Below are positions 7,871 through 15,126 of a DNA stretch of 33,752 nucleotides, piece after piece (the stretch's first letter is position 1; the number at the start of each line of letters is the position of its first letter). Source of the stretch: a bacterium (GTDB lineage Bacteria > Patescibacteriota > Minisyncoccia > Phycocordibacterales > UBA9973); assembly GCA_021831595.1 (NCBI GenBank), contig JAKBMK010000008.1:1-33752 (forward strand), given 5' to 3'. The notes beneath the pieces are model-generated. The model worked only from the letters and a program-made list of their open reading frames with translations, was not told where the DNA came from and searched no databases. The translations under genes were made by a program, and so were the position numbers.

Positions 7871-8470
7871 TTAATTTAAATATGGTTTAATTTTACTAAT
7901 TATTTCTTCATAAATCTTTTCAATGCCTCCTTCCCCATCTATTTCTATATATCTATATCCTGGTTGTGATTTCAAGTAATCTATCGCAGGGACAACATCG
8001 TTATCGTACCAGTTGAGTCTAGTTTCAGTATTCTCTTCAGTATCATCTTCTCTGCCTCTACCTAGCATTCTACTCTTTGATGTCTCGCGAGACACAATAA
8101 GATCTAAGATTATAACATTGTCTCTCTTGAAAAATTTCATCGCTCCATCTATTGCCATCGCTTCTTCTAAACGACGAGGAGAACCATCAATAAAAAGATG
8201 ATCATCTTGTTCTAGATTGTTCAAGAAAGAATTTGCCCAAAGTGAGATAGTGAGGAAAAGTGGTTGAAGCATTCCCTTTTCTGTGATTGCTTTAGCTAAA
8301 CTACTGGCATAACTATTCTTTTTGAAAAAATCTCGGAAGGCATCACCAGTTGCAAAGTATACTTGCTTCCTGCTTTGATCTACTTTATCAAAATAATCTT
8401 TTATGAGTTTAATCTGAGTTCCCTTTCCGCAGCCAGATCTTCCAAATACTATAAATGTTTGTGGTTTCAT
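7871..8470 (-). CDS. adk: Adenylate kinase-like nucleoside monophosphate kinase
   Basis: 199 aa. The P-loop GRSGCGKGTQ is at residues 10-19. The NMP-binding region has FATGDAFR, and the motif DGSPRR takes the place of the usual DGFPR. A short lid with RGREDDTEENTETRL lacks zinc-binding cysteines. The spc-operon position next to secY supports adenylate kinase, but the sequence is divergent and another nucleotide preference is possible. It follows the secY terminator, and a TATAAT box 9 nt upstream of its ATG suggests a leaderless transcript of its own covering adk, UMP kinase and map. Confidence 0.8.
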   Translation of the reverse strand: MKPQTFIVFGRSGCGKGTQIKLIKDYFDKVDQSRKQVYFATGDAFRDFFKKNSYASSLAKAITEKGMLQPLFLTISLWANSFLNNLEQDDHLFIDGSPRRLEEAMAIDGAMKFFKRDNVIILDLIVSRETSKSRMLGRGREDDTEENTETRLNWYDNDVVPAIDYLKSQPGYRYIEIDGEGGIEKIYEEIISKIKPYLN

Positions 8471-8479
8471 ATATTCTCT

Positions 8480-8485
8480 ATTATA
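8480..8485 (-). promoter_or_regulatory. -10 box for adk-UMP kinase-map, leaderless geometry
   Basis: TATAAT ends 9 nt before the adk ATG and lies just beyond the secY terminator. A clear -35 is missing. Confidence 0.5.
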
Positions 8486-8505
8486 TACTAAAAATAATAA
8501 ACATT

Positions 8506-8534
8506 AAAAAAGACCTATATGATAGGTCTTTTTT
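8506..8534 (-). terminator. Intrinsic terminator ending the S14-secY block
   Basis: AAAAAAGACCTAT (8506-8518) pairs perfectly with 8522-8534 around a 3-nt loop, and the stem ends in T6 on the minus strand. It overlaps the secY stop codon. The symmetry would allow it to act in both directions. Confidence 0.9.
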
Positions 8535-9801
8535 AATACTCTCGCATCGACAGTTGGGCTTCTACTTTCTTTATTAAATCAAGAACAACTGAGACAACGA
8601 TGAGAAGTGCAGTACCTCCGATAGCAAAAGCTGTGATGTTTGTAAGCGCCTTCATAATAAGCGGTATAACAGCAATGAGACCTAAGAAGATAGCTCCGAT
8701 CATTGTGATGCGAGTTAGAACCTTCTCTACATAATCACGAGTAGCTGGTCCTGGACGAATACCTGGAACGAAAGCTCCATTCTTCTGTAAATTTTCTGCA
8801 AGCTGTTTTGGATCGAAAGTAACAGCTGTATAGAAATATGTAAATAGGAAAACAAAAACGAAATAGAAAAATGCATACAACCAAGTATTGGCAACAAACC
8901 ATAGCAAGCCATTGGAAATACTTTTCAATATACCTGTCATTCCAGATAAAGCATTACCTATAAGCTGAGGAAACATCAAGATAGAAAGAGCAAATATGAT
9001 AGGAATAACTCCGGCTTGATTTACACGAAGAGGTAGATAAGTCTGAGTACCACCAGCGACATGATCTCCACGGACTTGCTTTGCATAAGTCACAGGGATA
9101 GGTCTCTCTGCTTCAGTCATGACAACAACTCCAGCGATGATTAATGCTCCTACAGCCAAGAACAATAAGTACACAGGCAAATCAGCTATACTGAATTGTT
9201 GTGTAAATTGATAAATTTCTTTAGGAATTCTTGAAACAATACCAGCAAAAATTATAAGAGAAACTCCATTACCAATACCAAATTCAGAAATGAGTTCACC
9301 TATCCACATAATAAGCATTGAACCAGCAACAATAACTGATAGGTTTGTTATGATATTCAAAGTAGAAAAATCAGCCAAAATGCCTTGCTTTTTCAACAAA
9401 AAGATAAGCCCAAAACCTTGTATTATAGCTAATGGTACAGTGAGCATTCTAGAGAGTTGAGTAAATTTCTTTCGTCCTACTTCTCCGTCTTCTTGATACA
9501 TGGCCTTCAAACGAGGCGACATAATGGTGAGAAGCTGCATGATGATAGAAGAAGTAATATAAGGACCAACTCCAAGCATCATAATAGAAAGAGTCGAAAG
9601 TCCTCCACCTGAGAACATATTGAGTACACCAATGAATTGGTTGTTGTTTATAAACATCTGAAGCTTTACAGAATCAATACCTGGTACTGGAATTGAAGAC
9701 AAAAATCTAAACAGAACAAGTGCACCTAAAACAAACAAGATGCGATTGCGCAATGTTTTGTCTGTAAAAATCATTTTGATTTTGTTAAAAACTGTTTCCA
9801 T
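8533..9801 (-). CDS. secY: Protein translocase subunit SecY
   Basis: 422 aa. This is the pore of the Sec translocon in the inner membrane. There are ten hydrophobic segments, the plug region after TM1 (SSIPVPGID), the TERPIPVTYAKQVRG-like cytoplasmic loop (here EAERPIPVTYAKQV), and the typical FDPKQLAENLQKNGAFVPGIRPG stretch in short form. It is the last gene of the S14 block: its ATG lies 4 nt after the L15 stop and the intrinsic terminator overlaps its 3' end. Confidence 0.97.
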   Translation of the reverse strand: METVFNKIKMIFTDKTLRNRILFVLGALVLFRFLSSIPVPGIDSVKLQMFINNNQFIGVLNMFSGGGLSTLSIMMLGVGPYITSSIIMQLLTIMSPRLKAMYQEDGEVGRKKFTQLSRMLTVPLAIIQGFGLIFLLKKQGILADFSTLNIITNLSVIVAGSMLIMWIGELISEFGIGNGVSLIIFAGIVSRIPKEIYQFTQQFSIADLPVYLLFLAVGALIIAGVVVMTEAERPIPVTYAKQVRGDHVAGGTQTYLPLRVNQAGVIPIIFALSILMFPQLIGNALSGMTGILKSISNGLLWFVANTWLYAFFYFVFVFLFTYFYTAVTFDPKQLAENLQKNGAFVPGIRPGPATRDYVEKVLTRITMIGAIFLGLIAVIPLIMKALTNITAFAIGGTALLIVVSVVLDLIKKVEAQLSMREY

Positions 9802-9805
9802 TTTT

Positions 9806-10234
9806 TTATTTTATAGTTCCACCTGCTTTCTCTATCTTAGCTTGTGCTGTTTTAGAAAATACACAACCTGTAACCTCTAACTTTACTGTGACCTCTCCTG
9901 TCCCCAAAATCTTAACTGATGGCAATTTACCGCCAACATTACGGATTATGTTCTTTTCAAACAAAGCTTTTGGAGTGATTACAGATCCTGCTGTAAAGAC
10001 ATTGAGTGCTCCTACATTTACAGGAGTAAACTTTGTTGTACGTGAATGAAAACGGTAACCACGAAGCTTTGGGATCTTCTTTATGATATCGCGCATTTCT
10101 GGACGACGCTTGTTACCAGCACGAGCTGTCTGACCCTTGCCTCCACGGCCTGAAGTCTTACCACGTGTTCCTCCACGACCTACTAATCGTGCTTTCTTAT
10201 TTGGATGTTCTCTTTTTAATGTGTGTAGTTCCAT
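9806..10234 (-). CDS. rplO: Ribosomal protein L15 (uL15)
   Basis: 142 aa. The Gly/Arg-rich N-terminal tail (RLVGRGGTRGKTSGRGGKG, about residues 16-34) threads into 23S rRNA, followed by the globular domain ending in KIEKAGGTI. It follows S5 with an 8-nt gap: rpmD (L30), which normally sits here, is absent. Confidence 0.97.
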   Translation of the reverse strand: MELHTLKREHPNKKARLVGRGGTRGKTSGRGGKGQTARAGNKRRPEMRDIIKKIPKLRGYRFHSRTTKFTPVNVGALNVFTAGSVITPKALFEKNIIRNVGGKLPSVKILGTGEVTVKLEVTGCVFSKTAQAKIEKAGGTIK

Positions 10235-10242
10235 ATAATTTA

Positions 10243-10911
10243 TTATTTAACTTCTTCAATAATTACTTTTCCTCCCGCTTCTGCTTTAACTTCTTCTTCT
10301 GATTCCGCTATAAATGGTGCAACTTTTGGAAGTGAAGATAATGCTTTCAATTGATACAAAGTCTTGTAGGCTACGCGTGCATTGTTAAGCTTGTTCTTAC
10401 TACCTGAATGAAGCTTAGCTGTAACATTCTTCAATCCTCCTAGTATAAGAATATCACGAACTGTACTTCCTGCCACTAGTCCTTTACCTTTGTTTGGCAT
10501 CATTGTAAGTTTTGAACTTGAGAATTTAGCAGAAACAAGGTGAGGGATAGACATGTCTTTGGTTGTCTTGATCTTGAACATATTCTTCTTTGCTTGGCGA
10601 AGAGCTTTGGCAATAGCAAGTGAAGTATCTCCTCCCTTTCCTGTTCCAAGTCCGATAGAACCTTTCTTGTCTCCGATAGCAAGTGCAACTGCGAAAGTCA
10701 TACGACGTCCTCCAGCTACAACACGAGTAACGCGTCTGATAGAAACCATTTTCTGATCAAATTCTGGTTTTGGTTTTTCAAAAAATGCTCTTGGCTTGCG
10801 TTCTCCCCCTTCGCGTTTATTGTTTGGGTTACCACGAAATCCTCCTTTTGCCTCAGGACGAACATTTGCTCCTCCACTTGGTGTATTTTGTTTTGGTGTT
10901 GTTGTATCCAT
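10243..10911 (-). CDS. rpsE: Ribosomal protein S5 (uS5) with N- and C-terminal extensions
   Basis: 222 aa, longer than the usual roughly 165. The core starts near residue 52 with FDQKMVSIRRVTRVVAGGRRM and continues through the conserved GLGTGKGG and AGSTVRDILILGG blocks. The first 50 residues are a basic low-complexity tail (PSGG, RGNPNNKREGGERK), and the last 20 are acidic. Both tails look disordered. It lies between L18 and L15. Confidence 0.96.
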   Translation of the reverse strand: MDTTTPKQNTPSGGANVRPEAKGGFRGNPNNKREGGERKPRAFFEKPKPEFDQKMVSIRRVTRVVAGGRRMTFAVALAIGDKKGSIGLGTGKGGDTSLAIAKALRQAKKNMFKIKTTKDMSIPHLVSAKFSSSKLTMMPNKGKGLVAGSTVRDILILGGLKNVTAKLHSGSKNKLNNARVAYKTLYQLKALSSLPKVAPFIAESEEEVKAEAGGKVIIEEVK

Positions 10912-10919
10912 ATATTTTA

Positions 10920-11261
10920 TTAGAATTTTAGACCTGCCTTACGTGCACTATCTGCAAGTGCTTTAATGCGACCTGTATATTTAAATCCATTGCGATCAAA
11001 GACGCAAGCCTTTATACCTTTTGCCATTCCTGCTTTTGCTACGGTCTCTCCTACTGTTATTGCGCGTTCTGTTTTTGTACCAGTTTTTACTTCCATGTCA
11101 GAAGAAGAAGCAACTGTTACTCCTTTTGTATCATCGATCATTTGAGCATAGATATAATTGTTTGAGCGGAAAACAGAAAGACGAGGTGTGACAGATGTAC
11201 CAAAAATCTTTGCGCGAATCTTTTTCTTTAATCTTATTTTTTTCTCTAATTTCTTGTTCAT
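10920..11261 (-). CDS. rplR: Ribosomal protein L18 (uL18)
   Basis: 113 aa. It binds 5S rRNA. It has the basic start [14 protein letters not shown], then [15 protein letters not shown] and the C-terminal [23 protein letters not shown], all typical of the family. There are 5 nt between the L6 stop and its ATG, all of them A/T. Confidence 0.97.
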   Translation of the reverse strand: MNKKLEKKIRLKKKIRAKIFGTSVTPRLSVFRSNNYIYAQMIDDTKGVTVASSSDMEVKTGTKTERAITVGETVAKAGMAKGIKACVFDRNGFKYTGRIKALADSARKAGLKF

Positions 11262-11266
11262 ATATT

Positions 11267-11803
11267 TTATGCGGCTTTCTTACCTTGCTTACGACGAATA
11301 ACTTCATCATTATAATGGAAACCTTTACCTTTGTAAGGTTCTGGCTTTTTCATTGCACGGACAGAAGCAGTGAATGAACCGACAAGTTCTTTGTCGATAC
11401 CAGTAACTGTAATGTTGTTCTTCTCTGCTGTAACTGTAAGCCCTTCTGGAATTTTAACTTTCACAGGATGTGAAAAACCAAGTGCTAAGTTTAAATCCTT
11501 TCCTGCAACTTCAGACTTGAATCCAACTCCTTCTAGAACTAATTTCTTTGAATAACCTTCATTTACTCCCAAAACCATGTTCTTCACATGAGAAGCGTAT
11601 GTACCCCATAGAGCGTTAACTGTTCTATCTCCTTCTTTGTTTGGAGTAAAAGTAATTTCTTTGCCTTCGATGTGAATTGTAACTAAACCTGGGAAATTGC
11701 GAACCAAAGTTCCTTTTGGACCCTTAACGGTAAGAGTAGTACCAGAAAGTGTAGCTTCTGTACCTGCGGGAATTATAACTGTTTGTTTTCCTATACGTGA
11801 CAT
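11267..11803 (-). CDS. rplF: Ribosomal protein L6 (uL6)
   Basis: 178 aa, the normal length. Two repeated domains are visible, with SRIGKQ at the start and the signature [24 protein letters not shown] at the end. It is part of the S14-secY block between S8 and L18. Confidence 0.97.
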   Translation of the reverse strand: MSRIGKQTVIIPAGTEATLSGTTLTVKGPKGTLVRNFPGLVTIHIEGKEITFTPNKEGDRTVNALWGTYASHVKNMVLGVNEGYSKKLVLEGVGFKSEVAGKDLNLALGFSHPVKVKIPEGLTVTAEKNNITVTGIDKELVGSFTASVRAMKKPEPYKGKGFHYNDEVIRRKQGKKAA

Positions 11804-11815
11804 ATAATTATATTA

Positions 11816-12202
11816 TTACCAAATTCTAAATAGTACTTCTCCTCCGACCATTGCTTTACGTGCTTCTTTGTCTGTCATAATTCCTTTTGGTGTTGAAAAC
11901 ACTGTCAAACCACCACCATTTCTTACTGATTTAATTTCTTTCACTCCTTTATATACTCGGCATGAAGATTTTGAAATTCTTTCTGCACCTCCTACTTTTG
12001 GTGAACCATCTACATACAAAATACCTATTTCTAAAACAGGAACTCCCTTCTTTGTCTTTTTTGACACAGAAGCGATATAACCTTCTTTCACCAAACAATC
12101 AGCTATTGATTGCTTTATTTTTGAATATGAAACAACGACAGATTCGTGCTCTGCACGGCCTGCGTTCTTTATCATATTTATCATGTTTGCTATTTGATCC
12201 AT
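11816..12202 (-). CDS. rpsH: Ribosomal protein S8 (uS8)
   Basis: 128 aa. The start is DQIANMINMIKNAGRAEHESV, and the C-terminal 16S-binding motif is STPKGIMTDKEARKAMVGGE. In E. coli S8 represses the spc operon at the L5 start. Here L5 lies in another transcription unit, so that feedback point cannot be the same; the S14 leader is a candidate replacement (inference). Confidence 0.97.
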   Translation of the reverse strand: MDQIANMINMIKNAGRAEHESVVVSYSKIKQSIADCLVKEGYIASVSKKTKKGVPVLEIGILYVDGSPKVGGAERISKSSCRVYKGVKEIKSVRNGGGLTVFSTPKGIMTDKEARKAMVGGEVLFRIW

Positions 12203-12242
12203 TTGATTTTTAGTTGCTAATTACCGATTACTAATTTGAAAA

Positions 12243-12428
12243 TTACCAAGAAGACTTACGAACTCCAGGAAGCATACCTTCATTTGCTAGCTCACGGAAG
12301 CAAATACGACAAAGACCGAAGTCTCTCATATAAGCATGTCCACGTGAACAGCGAAAACAACGATTTGTTTCTCGTGTACTAAATTTTGACTTCTTTAAAT
12401 GTCTTGCTGTTACTGATGTTTTTGCCAT
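12243..12428 (-). CDS. rpsZ: Ribosomal protein S14, zinc type (uS14)
   Basis: 61 aa, the short zinc-binding form. Cys24-x2-Cys27 and Cys40-x2-Cys43 form the knuckle (RCFRCSRGH and [10 protein letters not shown]). It is the first gene of the third ribosomal block and has its own promoter at 12573-12601 and a leader of about 138 nt. It is separated from L5, its normal neighbour, by 1.9 kb of unrelated units. Confidence 0.97.
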   Translation of the reverse strand: MAKTSVTARHLKKSKFSTRETNRCFRCSRGHAYMRDFGLCRICFRELANEGMLPGVRKSSW

Positions 12429-12566
12429 AAATTATTATATTCTATTAAAATTAGTCGAGTTTCATCATAAGAAGAAACCCTCCTTGGTGAGGTGATATCT
12501 CGTTTATTTTCTTAAATACTCTTATACCAAAGGTACTTAAGGAGACAAACGGATCCAAACTCACGT
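12429..12566 (-). promoter_or_regulatory. Structured leader of the S14-secY operon with an SD and a five-codon ORF
   Basis: The transcript leader contains the only strong Shine-Dalgarno I found (AAGGAGGG, RNA at 12485-12478), 9 nt before ATG ATG AAA CTC GAC TAA (12468-12451). That SD can pair either with CTCCTT (12544-12539) or with CCTC (12492-12489), so two exclusive folds exist. TACC-TTT-GGTA and flanking CTTAA/TTAAG form a further hairpin between them, and GAGTTT near the 5' end can pair with AAACTC inside the mini-ORF. This looks like a ribosomal autoregulation leader; the ligand is unknown. Confidence 0.5.
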
Positions 12567-12572
12567 AGCCCC

Positions 12573-12601
12573 ATACTATCAGATGAACTAAAATATGTCA
12601 A
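12573..12601 (-). promoter_or_regulatory. Promoter of the S14-secY ribosomal block
   Basis: TTGACA (12596-12601), a 17-nt spacer and TAGTAT (12573-12578). The -35, the spacer length and the unusual -10 are identical to those of the S19 block promoter at 17719-17747. Confidence 0.75.
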
Positions 12602-12610
12602 CAAACTATA

Positions 12611-12649
12611 AAATTTAAGGGCCTGCATCTCAAGAAGAGACACAGGCCC
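12611..12649 (-). terminator. Terminator of the second small RNA
   Basis: On the minus strand GGGCCTG (12649-12643) pairs with CAGGCCC (12625-12619). The stem extends through TGTCTC/GAGATG to about 13 pairs with a TTCTT loop and is followed by TTAAATTT. The T tract is interrupted. Confidence 0.55.
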
Positions 12650-12773
12650 ATGTTCATAACTCCAAACTGTGTGATCGCGCTCCTTTTACAGCTCGTGTAA
12701 GTGTCTAGTCAGACTAAGATGCATGCATAAAATAGACTCTCGGGACAACGCATACACACCATTGACGTCATTC
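12611..12773 (-). ncRNA. Candidate small RNA upstream of the S14 promoter
   Basis: About 160 nt lie between a good promoter (12780-12808) and a strong hairpin (12619-12649), with no convincing ORF. By eye it contains TAGTC-T-GACTA and TTACA-CGAGC-TGTAA hairpins, a GACGTC palindrome and ATGCATGCAT. I do not recognise it: it lacks the landmarks of tRNA, tmRNA, SRP RNA or RNase P RNA. A 19-codon ORF starting at an ATG near its 3' end runs through the terminator stem and is not believed. Confidence 0.4.
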
Positions 12774-12779
12774 GTGTTG

Positions 12780-12808
12780 ATATTACAGTTTATTAATATT
12801 TAAGTCAA
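12780..12808 (-). promoter_or_regulatory. Promoter of the second small RNA
   Basis: TTGACT (12803-12808), a 17-nt spacer and TAATAT (12780-12785). Confidence 0.6.
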
Positions 12809-12823
12809 TAAATACAACCTTTT

Positions 12824-12850
12824 CCAGATAGCGGCAAGGCCACTATCTGG
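12824..12850. repeat. Hairpin-forming inverted repeat without a T tract
   Basis: CCAGATAG (12824-12831) pairs with CTATCTGG (12843-12850), with GGC/GCC inside. It lies between the terminator at 12855-12888 and the small-RNA promoter. The function is unknown. Confidence 0.45.
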
Positions 12851-12854
12851 AATT

Positions 12855-12888
12855 AAAAAAGCCAGAGGTTTAGATCCCCTGGCTTTTT
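12855..12888 (-). terminator. Intrinsic terminator of the 81-aa membrane protein gene
   Basis: AAAAAGCCAG (12856-12865) pairs with 12879-12888, with AGG/CCT further in, and ends in T5 on the minus strand, 19 nt past the stop at 12907. Confidence 0.85.
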
Positions 12889-12906
12889 GCTAACACCGTT
12901 TAGGTT

Positions 12907-13152
12907 TTATGTTTCCAGGGCATTTTCAGCCTGGTTAAGTTGGTCTACCAACTTGTTACTTACCAAGAAACCAACAACCCCGATAAAGAACAGAACAGCC
13001 AGCATGACCATTGTGTCTTTAGAAAGATTACCACCCACTTCGGCTTTTTGAAGATTTTGAAAACCATCATAGGCAATTTTGCCCAAGAAACCACCCAATC
13101 CAATGAACTGGAGAGCAAAAAAGATGTGAAAGAAGAACTTTTTTGTTTTCAT
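12907..13152 (-). CDS. Small two-helix membrane protein, unknown function
   Basis: 81 aa from the ATG at 13152. There are two hydrophobic segments (about residues 6-24, FFFHIFFALQFIGLGGFLG, and about 48-64, MVMLAVLFFIGVVGFLV) separated by a soluble stretch. The tail DQLNQAENALET is acidic. I recognise no family. An upstream start at 13218 is excluded because it would lie inside the -10 box of its promoter (13210-13238). It is a free-standing unit with its own terminator, inserted between the L5 and S14 blocks. Confidence 0.7.
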   Translation of the reverse strand: MKTKKFFFHIFFALQFIGLGGFLGKIAYDGFQNLQKAEVGGNLSKDTMVMLAVLFFIGVVGFLVSNKLVDQLNQAENALET

Positions 13153-13209
13153 CTGTTTGTATTTTTTGTTAAACAAAAATAAAAATATATAAATGAGCCT
13201 TATGAGCAA

Positions 13210-13238
13210 GGTATACACCCGCTCAAAAATTTTGTCAA
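13210..13238 (-). promoter_or_regulatory. Promoter of the 81-aa membrane protein gene
   Basis: TTGACA (13233-13238), a 17-nt spacer and TATACC (13210-13215), giving a leader of about 50 nt. Confidence 0.7.
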
Positions 13239-13253
13239 TTCAGCCTAAAAACA

Positions 13254-13287
13254 AAAAAGAGCACACCACTAGCGATATACTCTTTTT
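13254..13287 (-). terminator. Intrinsic terminator of the 39-aa ORF
   Basis: AAAAAGAG (13254-13261) pairs with CTCTTTTT (13280-13287) around an 18-nt loop and ends in a T run on the minus strand, 20 nt past the stop at 13307. Confidence 0.65.
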
Positions 13288-13306
13288 ATACTTCCTGATC
13301 ATAATA

Positions 13307-13426
13307 TCAAGGTTGGTTTTGTTCATTCGACAGATATGTCGGATATTCGCGAATCTCTGTCTCACTTAAAATAGTTTTTTGTTGTTCATCAGAAAGTACT
13401 TCTTCTGGCTGAGATGAATTATCCAT
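13307..13426 (-). CDS. 39-aa acidic small protein, unknown function
   Basis: The ATG at 13426 opens a 39-codon frame ending in TGA. The peptide is acidic and Gln/Glu-rich (MDNSSQPEEVLSDEQQ at the start, YLSNEQNQP at the end), with no signal or membrane segment. It is supported by a promoter at 13451-13479 (about 25 nt leader) and a terminator at 13254-13287 that fit the frame exactly. I recognise no family. It could be a small regulatory or stability protein, but nothing in the sequence shows which. Confidence 0.5.
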   Translation of the reverse strand: MDNSSQPEEVLSDEQQKTILSETEIREYPTYLSNEQNQP

Positions 13427-13450
13427 AACTTTCTATATTAGTTCAACTTA

Positions 13451-13479
13451 GGTATACCATATGTGATATATCCATGCAA
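13451..13479 (-). promoter_or_regulatory. Promoter of the 39-aa ORF
   Basis: TTGCAT (13474-13479), a 17-nt spacer and TATACC (13451-13456). It abuts the terminator of the hydrolase gene. Confidence 0.55.
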
Positions 13480-13509
13480 GCAAAAACACCCCTTACGGGG
13501 TATTTTTGC
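13480..13509 (-). terminator. Intrinsic terminator of the alpha/beta hydrolase gene
   Basis: GCAAAAACACCCC pairs with GGGGTATTTTTGC (one mismatch) around TTAC, directly after the stop codon at 13510. Confidence 0.85.
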
Positions 13510-14283
13510 TTAAGAATTTTCTTCCATACAAGCAATCATCCTATGAATATGCTCTTTGGGGATATGTGATTCAAAATAATTTTTTGAAAGATCTTTTGGA
13601 AAATGATCGATAGGGTCAGAAATGATATGTAATTCATGTAAATTTTCGGCAAAGACTTTTAATACTAAACTAAAATCAATAATATTATCTGTAAAATTAC
13701 CGATCAAGAAATATGGCAAATTGTGAAATGTAGGATACTTTTTATAATTCATCAACATTTCAATAACCGTGAAGAAAGTTCCTGGGTCTATGTGCTCGAT
13801 AATTAAATCCATACTATCCTTTGAACAACCAGCTTCTTCTTGCAAAAATTTACTAAACCAACTGGCTTTCCAAATATTCCTCTCTAATTTAAGAGTATGC
13901 AATAATTGTAAAATCAATGAAATAATTATATATTTCTTTTGGGTCCAGAAAGATATATTGAGGCATTGCGAGTTTATAAATGGCTCTATCGCTAGAATCG
14001 CTTTACATCTCTTGTCTAACTTTGCATTGTTTACAACAAGAAAGCCAAACGATATACCGCCGATAACATACTCCCCTATATTCAATCCTTGTATTTTTTC
14101 ATCTAAGTAATCAGAAAATTTTTTTATTGTAATATCACCCTCTAACGCAGGAACATCTTTGTGAAATCCTGGTAAATCTACAAAATGCACCGTAAAATAA
14201 TCTTCCAAAAATTCTCCCAATCCATGAAGTAAAATACTGTTCGTAGGGAAAGAGTGTACTAATACTAGATTTGGTTTTTCCAT
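13510..14283 (-). CDS. Alpha/beta-hydrolase fold protein
   Basis: 257 aa from the ATG at 14283. The start LVLVHSFPTNS fits the first core strand and oxyanion region. The nucleophile elbow GGISFG places the catalytic Ser at residue 78, and a late SDPIDHFPKD supplies plausible Asp and His. The substrate cannot be told. The gene is AT-rich and lies between ribosomal blocks, with a strong promoter (14290-14318) and a terminator at its stop. The -10 lies 6 nt before this ATG, so the mRNA should be leaderless; the longer frame from 14298 overlaps the -10 and is rejected. Confidence 0.75.
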   Translation of the reverse strand: MEKPNLVLVHSFPTNSILLHGLGEFLEDYFTVHFVDLPGFHKDVPALEGDITIKKFSDYLDEKIQGLNIGEYVIGGISFGFLVVNNAKLDKRCKAILAIEPFINSQCLNISFWTQKKYIIISLILQLLHTLKLERNIWKASWFSKFLQEEAGCSKDSMDLIIEHIDPGTFFTVIEMLMNYKKYPTFHNLPYFLIGNFTDNIIDFSLVLKVFAENLHELHIISDPIDHFPKDLSKNYFESHIPKEHIHRMIACMEENS

Positions 14284-14289
14284 AACTTC

Positions 14290-14318
14290 ATTATACAAAT
14301 AATTATTATATTTTTCAA
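14290..14318 (-). promoter_or_regulatory. Strong promoter of the hydrolase gene, leaderless geometry
   Basis: TTGAAA (14313-14318), a 17-nt spacer and TATAAT (14290-14295), then 6 nt to the ATG. It is the clearest leaderless case in the window because both promoter boxes are good. The -35 lies next to the L5 terminator. Confidence 0.75.
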
Positions 14319-14322
14319 AATC

Positions 14323-14348
14323 AAAATACCCCCTTTAGGGGGTATTTT
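14323..14348 (-). terminator. Intrinsic terminator ending the S19-L5 block
   Basis: AAAATACCCCC and GGGGGTATTTT form a perfect 11-bp stem with a 4-nt loop, 7 nt past the L5 stop. Confidence 0.9.
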
Positions 14349-14355
14349 AAATAGT

Positions 14356-14895
14356 TTATTTCTTAAATGGTATGCCTAAGAGTTCAAAGAATTCTGTGGC
14401 TTCGGCTTTGGTCTTGGCTGTTGTTACGATTGTAACTGCAAGTCCGAACACGTCTTTCAATTCTTCGTCACCCGTCTCAGGGAAGATTGTGTGTTCCTTG
14501 ATACTCATTGTGAGATTACCGATGTTGTCTACAATCTTCTTGTCTAACCCACGAAAGTCTTTTGTACGAGGAATAGCAACATTTATAAGCTTGTCTAGGA
14601 ATCCATACATGCGAGCACCTCTCAAAGTTACCATGACTCCTACTGGATCTCCAAGACGAATCTTGAATGATGCAATGGATTTCTTGGCACTCTTTGTAGC
14701 TGGCTTTTGACCTGTGATCTTTGAAAGTCTGTCGATAACTAGCTTGTTGTGATCTTTGTTGCGCTTTAATCCTGATCCAGTACCAGAAGAAACCACTACC
14801 TTCACGAGGTGAGGTGCAGCCATAACATTCTTGTAACCATGCTTGGTCTTAAGTGTACTAAATGCTTTTTTCTCTTTTTGTTTTACTGTTTCCAT
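14356..14895 (-). CDS. rplE: Ribosomal protein L5 (uL5)
   Basis: 179 aa, the normal length. It binds 5S rRNA. It has KIRLGDPVGVMVTLRGARMYGFLDKL (about residues 73-98) and the C-terminal FGLAVTIVTTAKTKAEATEFFELLGIPF. It is the last gene of the second ribosomal block: a perfect terminator follows instead of S14. Confidence 0.97.
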   Translation of the reverse strand: METVKQKEKKAFSTLKTKHGYKNVMAAPHLVKVVVSSGTGSGLKRNKDHNKLVIDRLSKITGQKPATKSAKKSIASFKIRLGDPVGVMVTLRGARMYGFLDKLINVAIPRTKDFRGLDKKIVDNIGNLTMSIKEHTIFPETGDEELKDVFGLAVTIVTTAKTKAEATEFFELLGIPFKK

Positions 14896-14903
14896 AATAT
14901 TTA

Positions 14904-15122
14904 TTAGTCTCTCTTAGCAACATTTGATACATGTATAGGTGTTGCAATTTCTAAAATCTGACTGATGTCACCTTGCTTTCTTGCTTTATGAGCTTTCTTT
15001 CTCATGTTTACTCCTTCAACAACAACTTTGTTTAAAGACGGCATCGCTTTTAGAACCTTACCTTTCTTTCCTTTGTTGGCACCGGCGATCACTATTACAT
15101 TGTCTCCTTTTTTGATTTTCAT
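14904..15122 (-). CDS. rplX: Ribosomal protein L24 (uL24), short form
   Basis: 72 aa from the ATG at 15122, shorter than the usual roughly 100. The KOW motif at the start ([22 protein letters not shown]) and [13 protein letters not shown] are present; the usual C-terminal arm is reduced. An upstream TTG at 15134 would overlap the L14 stop region and is not needed. It sits 4 nt after L14. Confidence 0.95.
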   Translation of the reverse strand: MKIKKGDNVIVIAGANKGKKGKVLKAMPSLNKVVVEGVNMRKKAHKARKQGDISQILEIATPIHVSNVAKRD

Positions 15123-15126
15123 ATAA

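Noticed and set aside
12608-12664. 19-codon ORF in the second small RNA (MNMGLCLFL start)
   Set aside because: It runs through the terminator stem and on into the S14 promoter; no support as a protein.
12940-13182. 80-codon plus-strand ORF opposite the 81-aa membrane protein
   Set aside because: It is an antisense shadow; the minus gene has a promoter, terminator and membrane helices.
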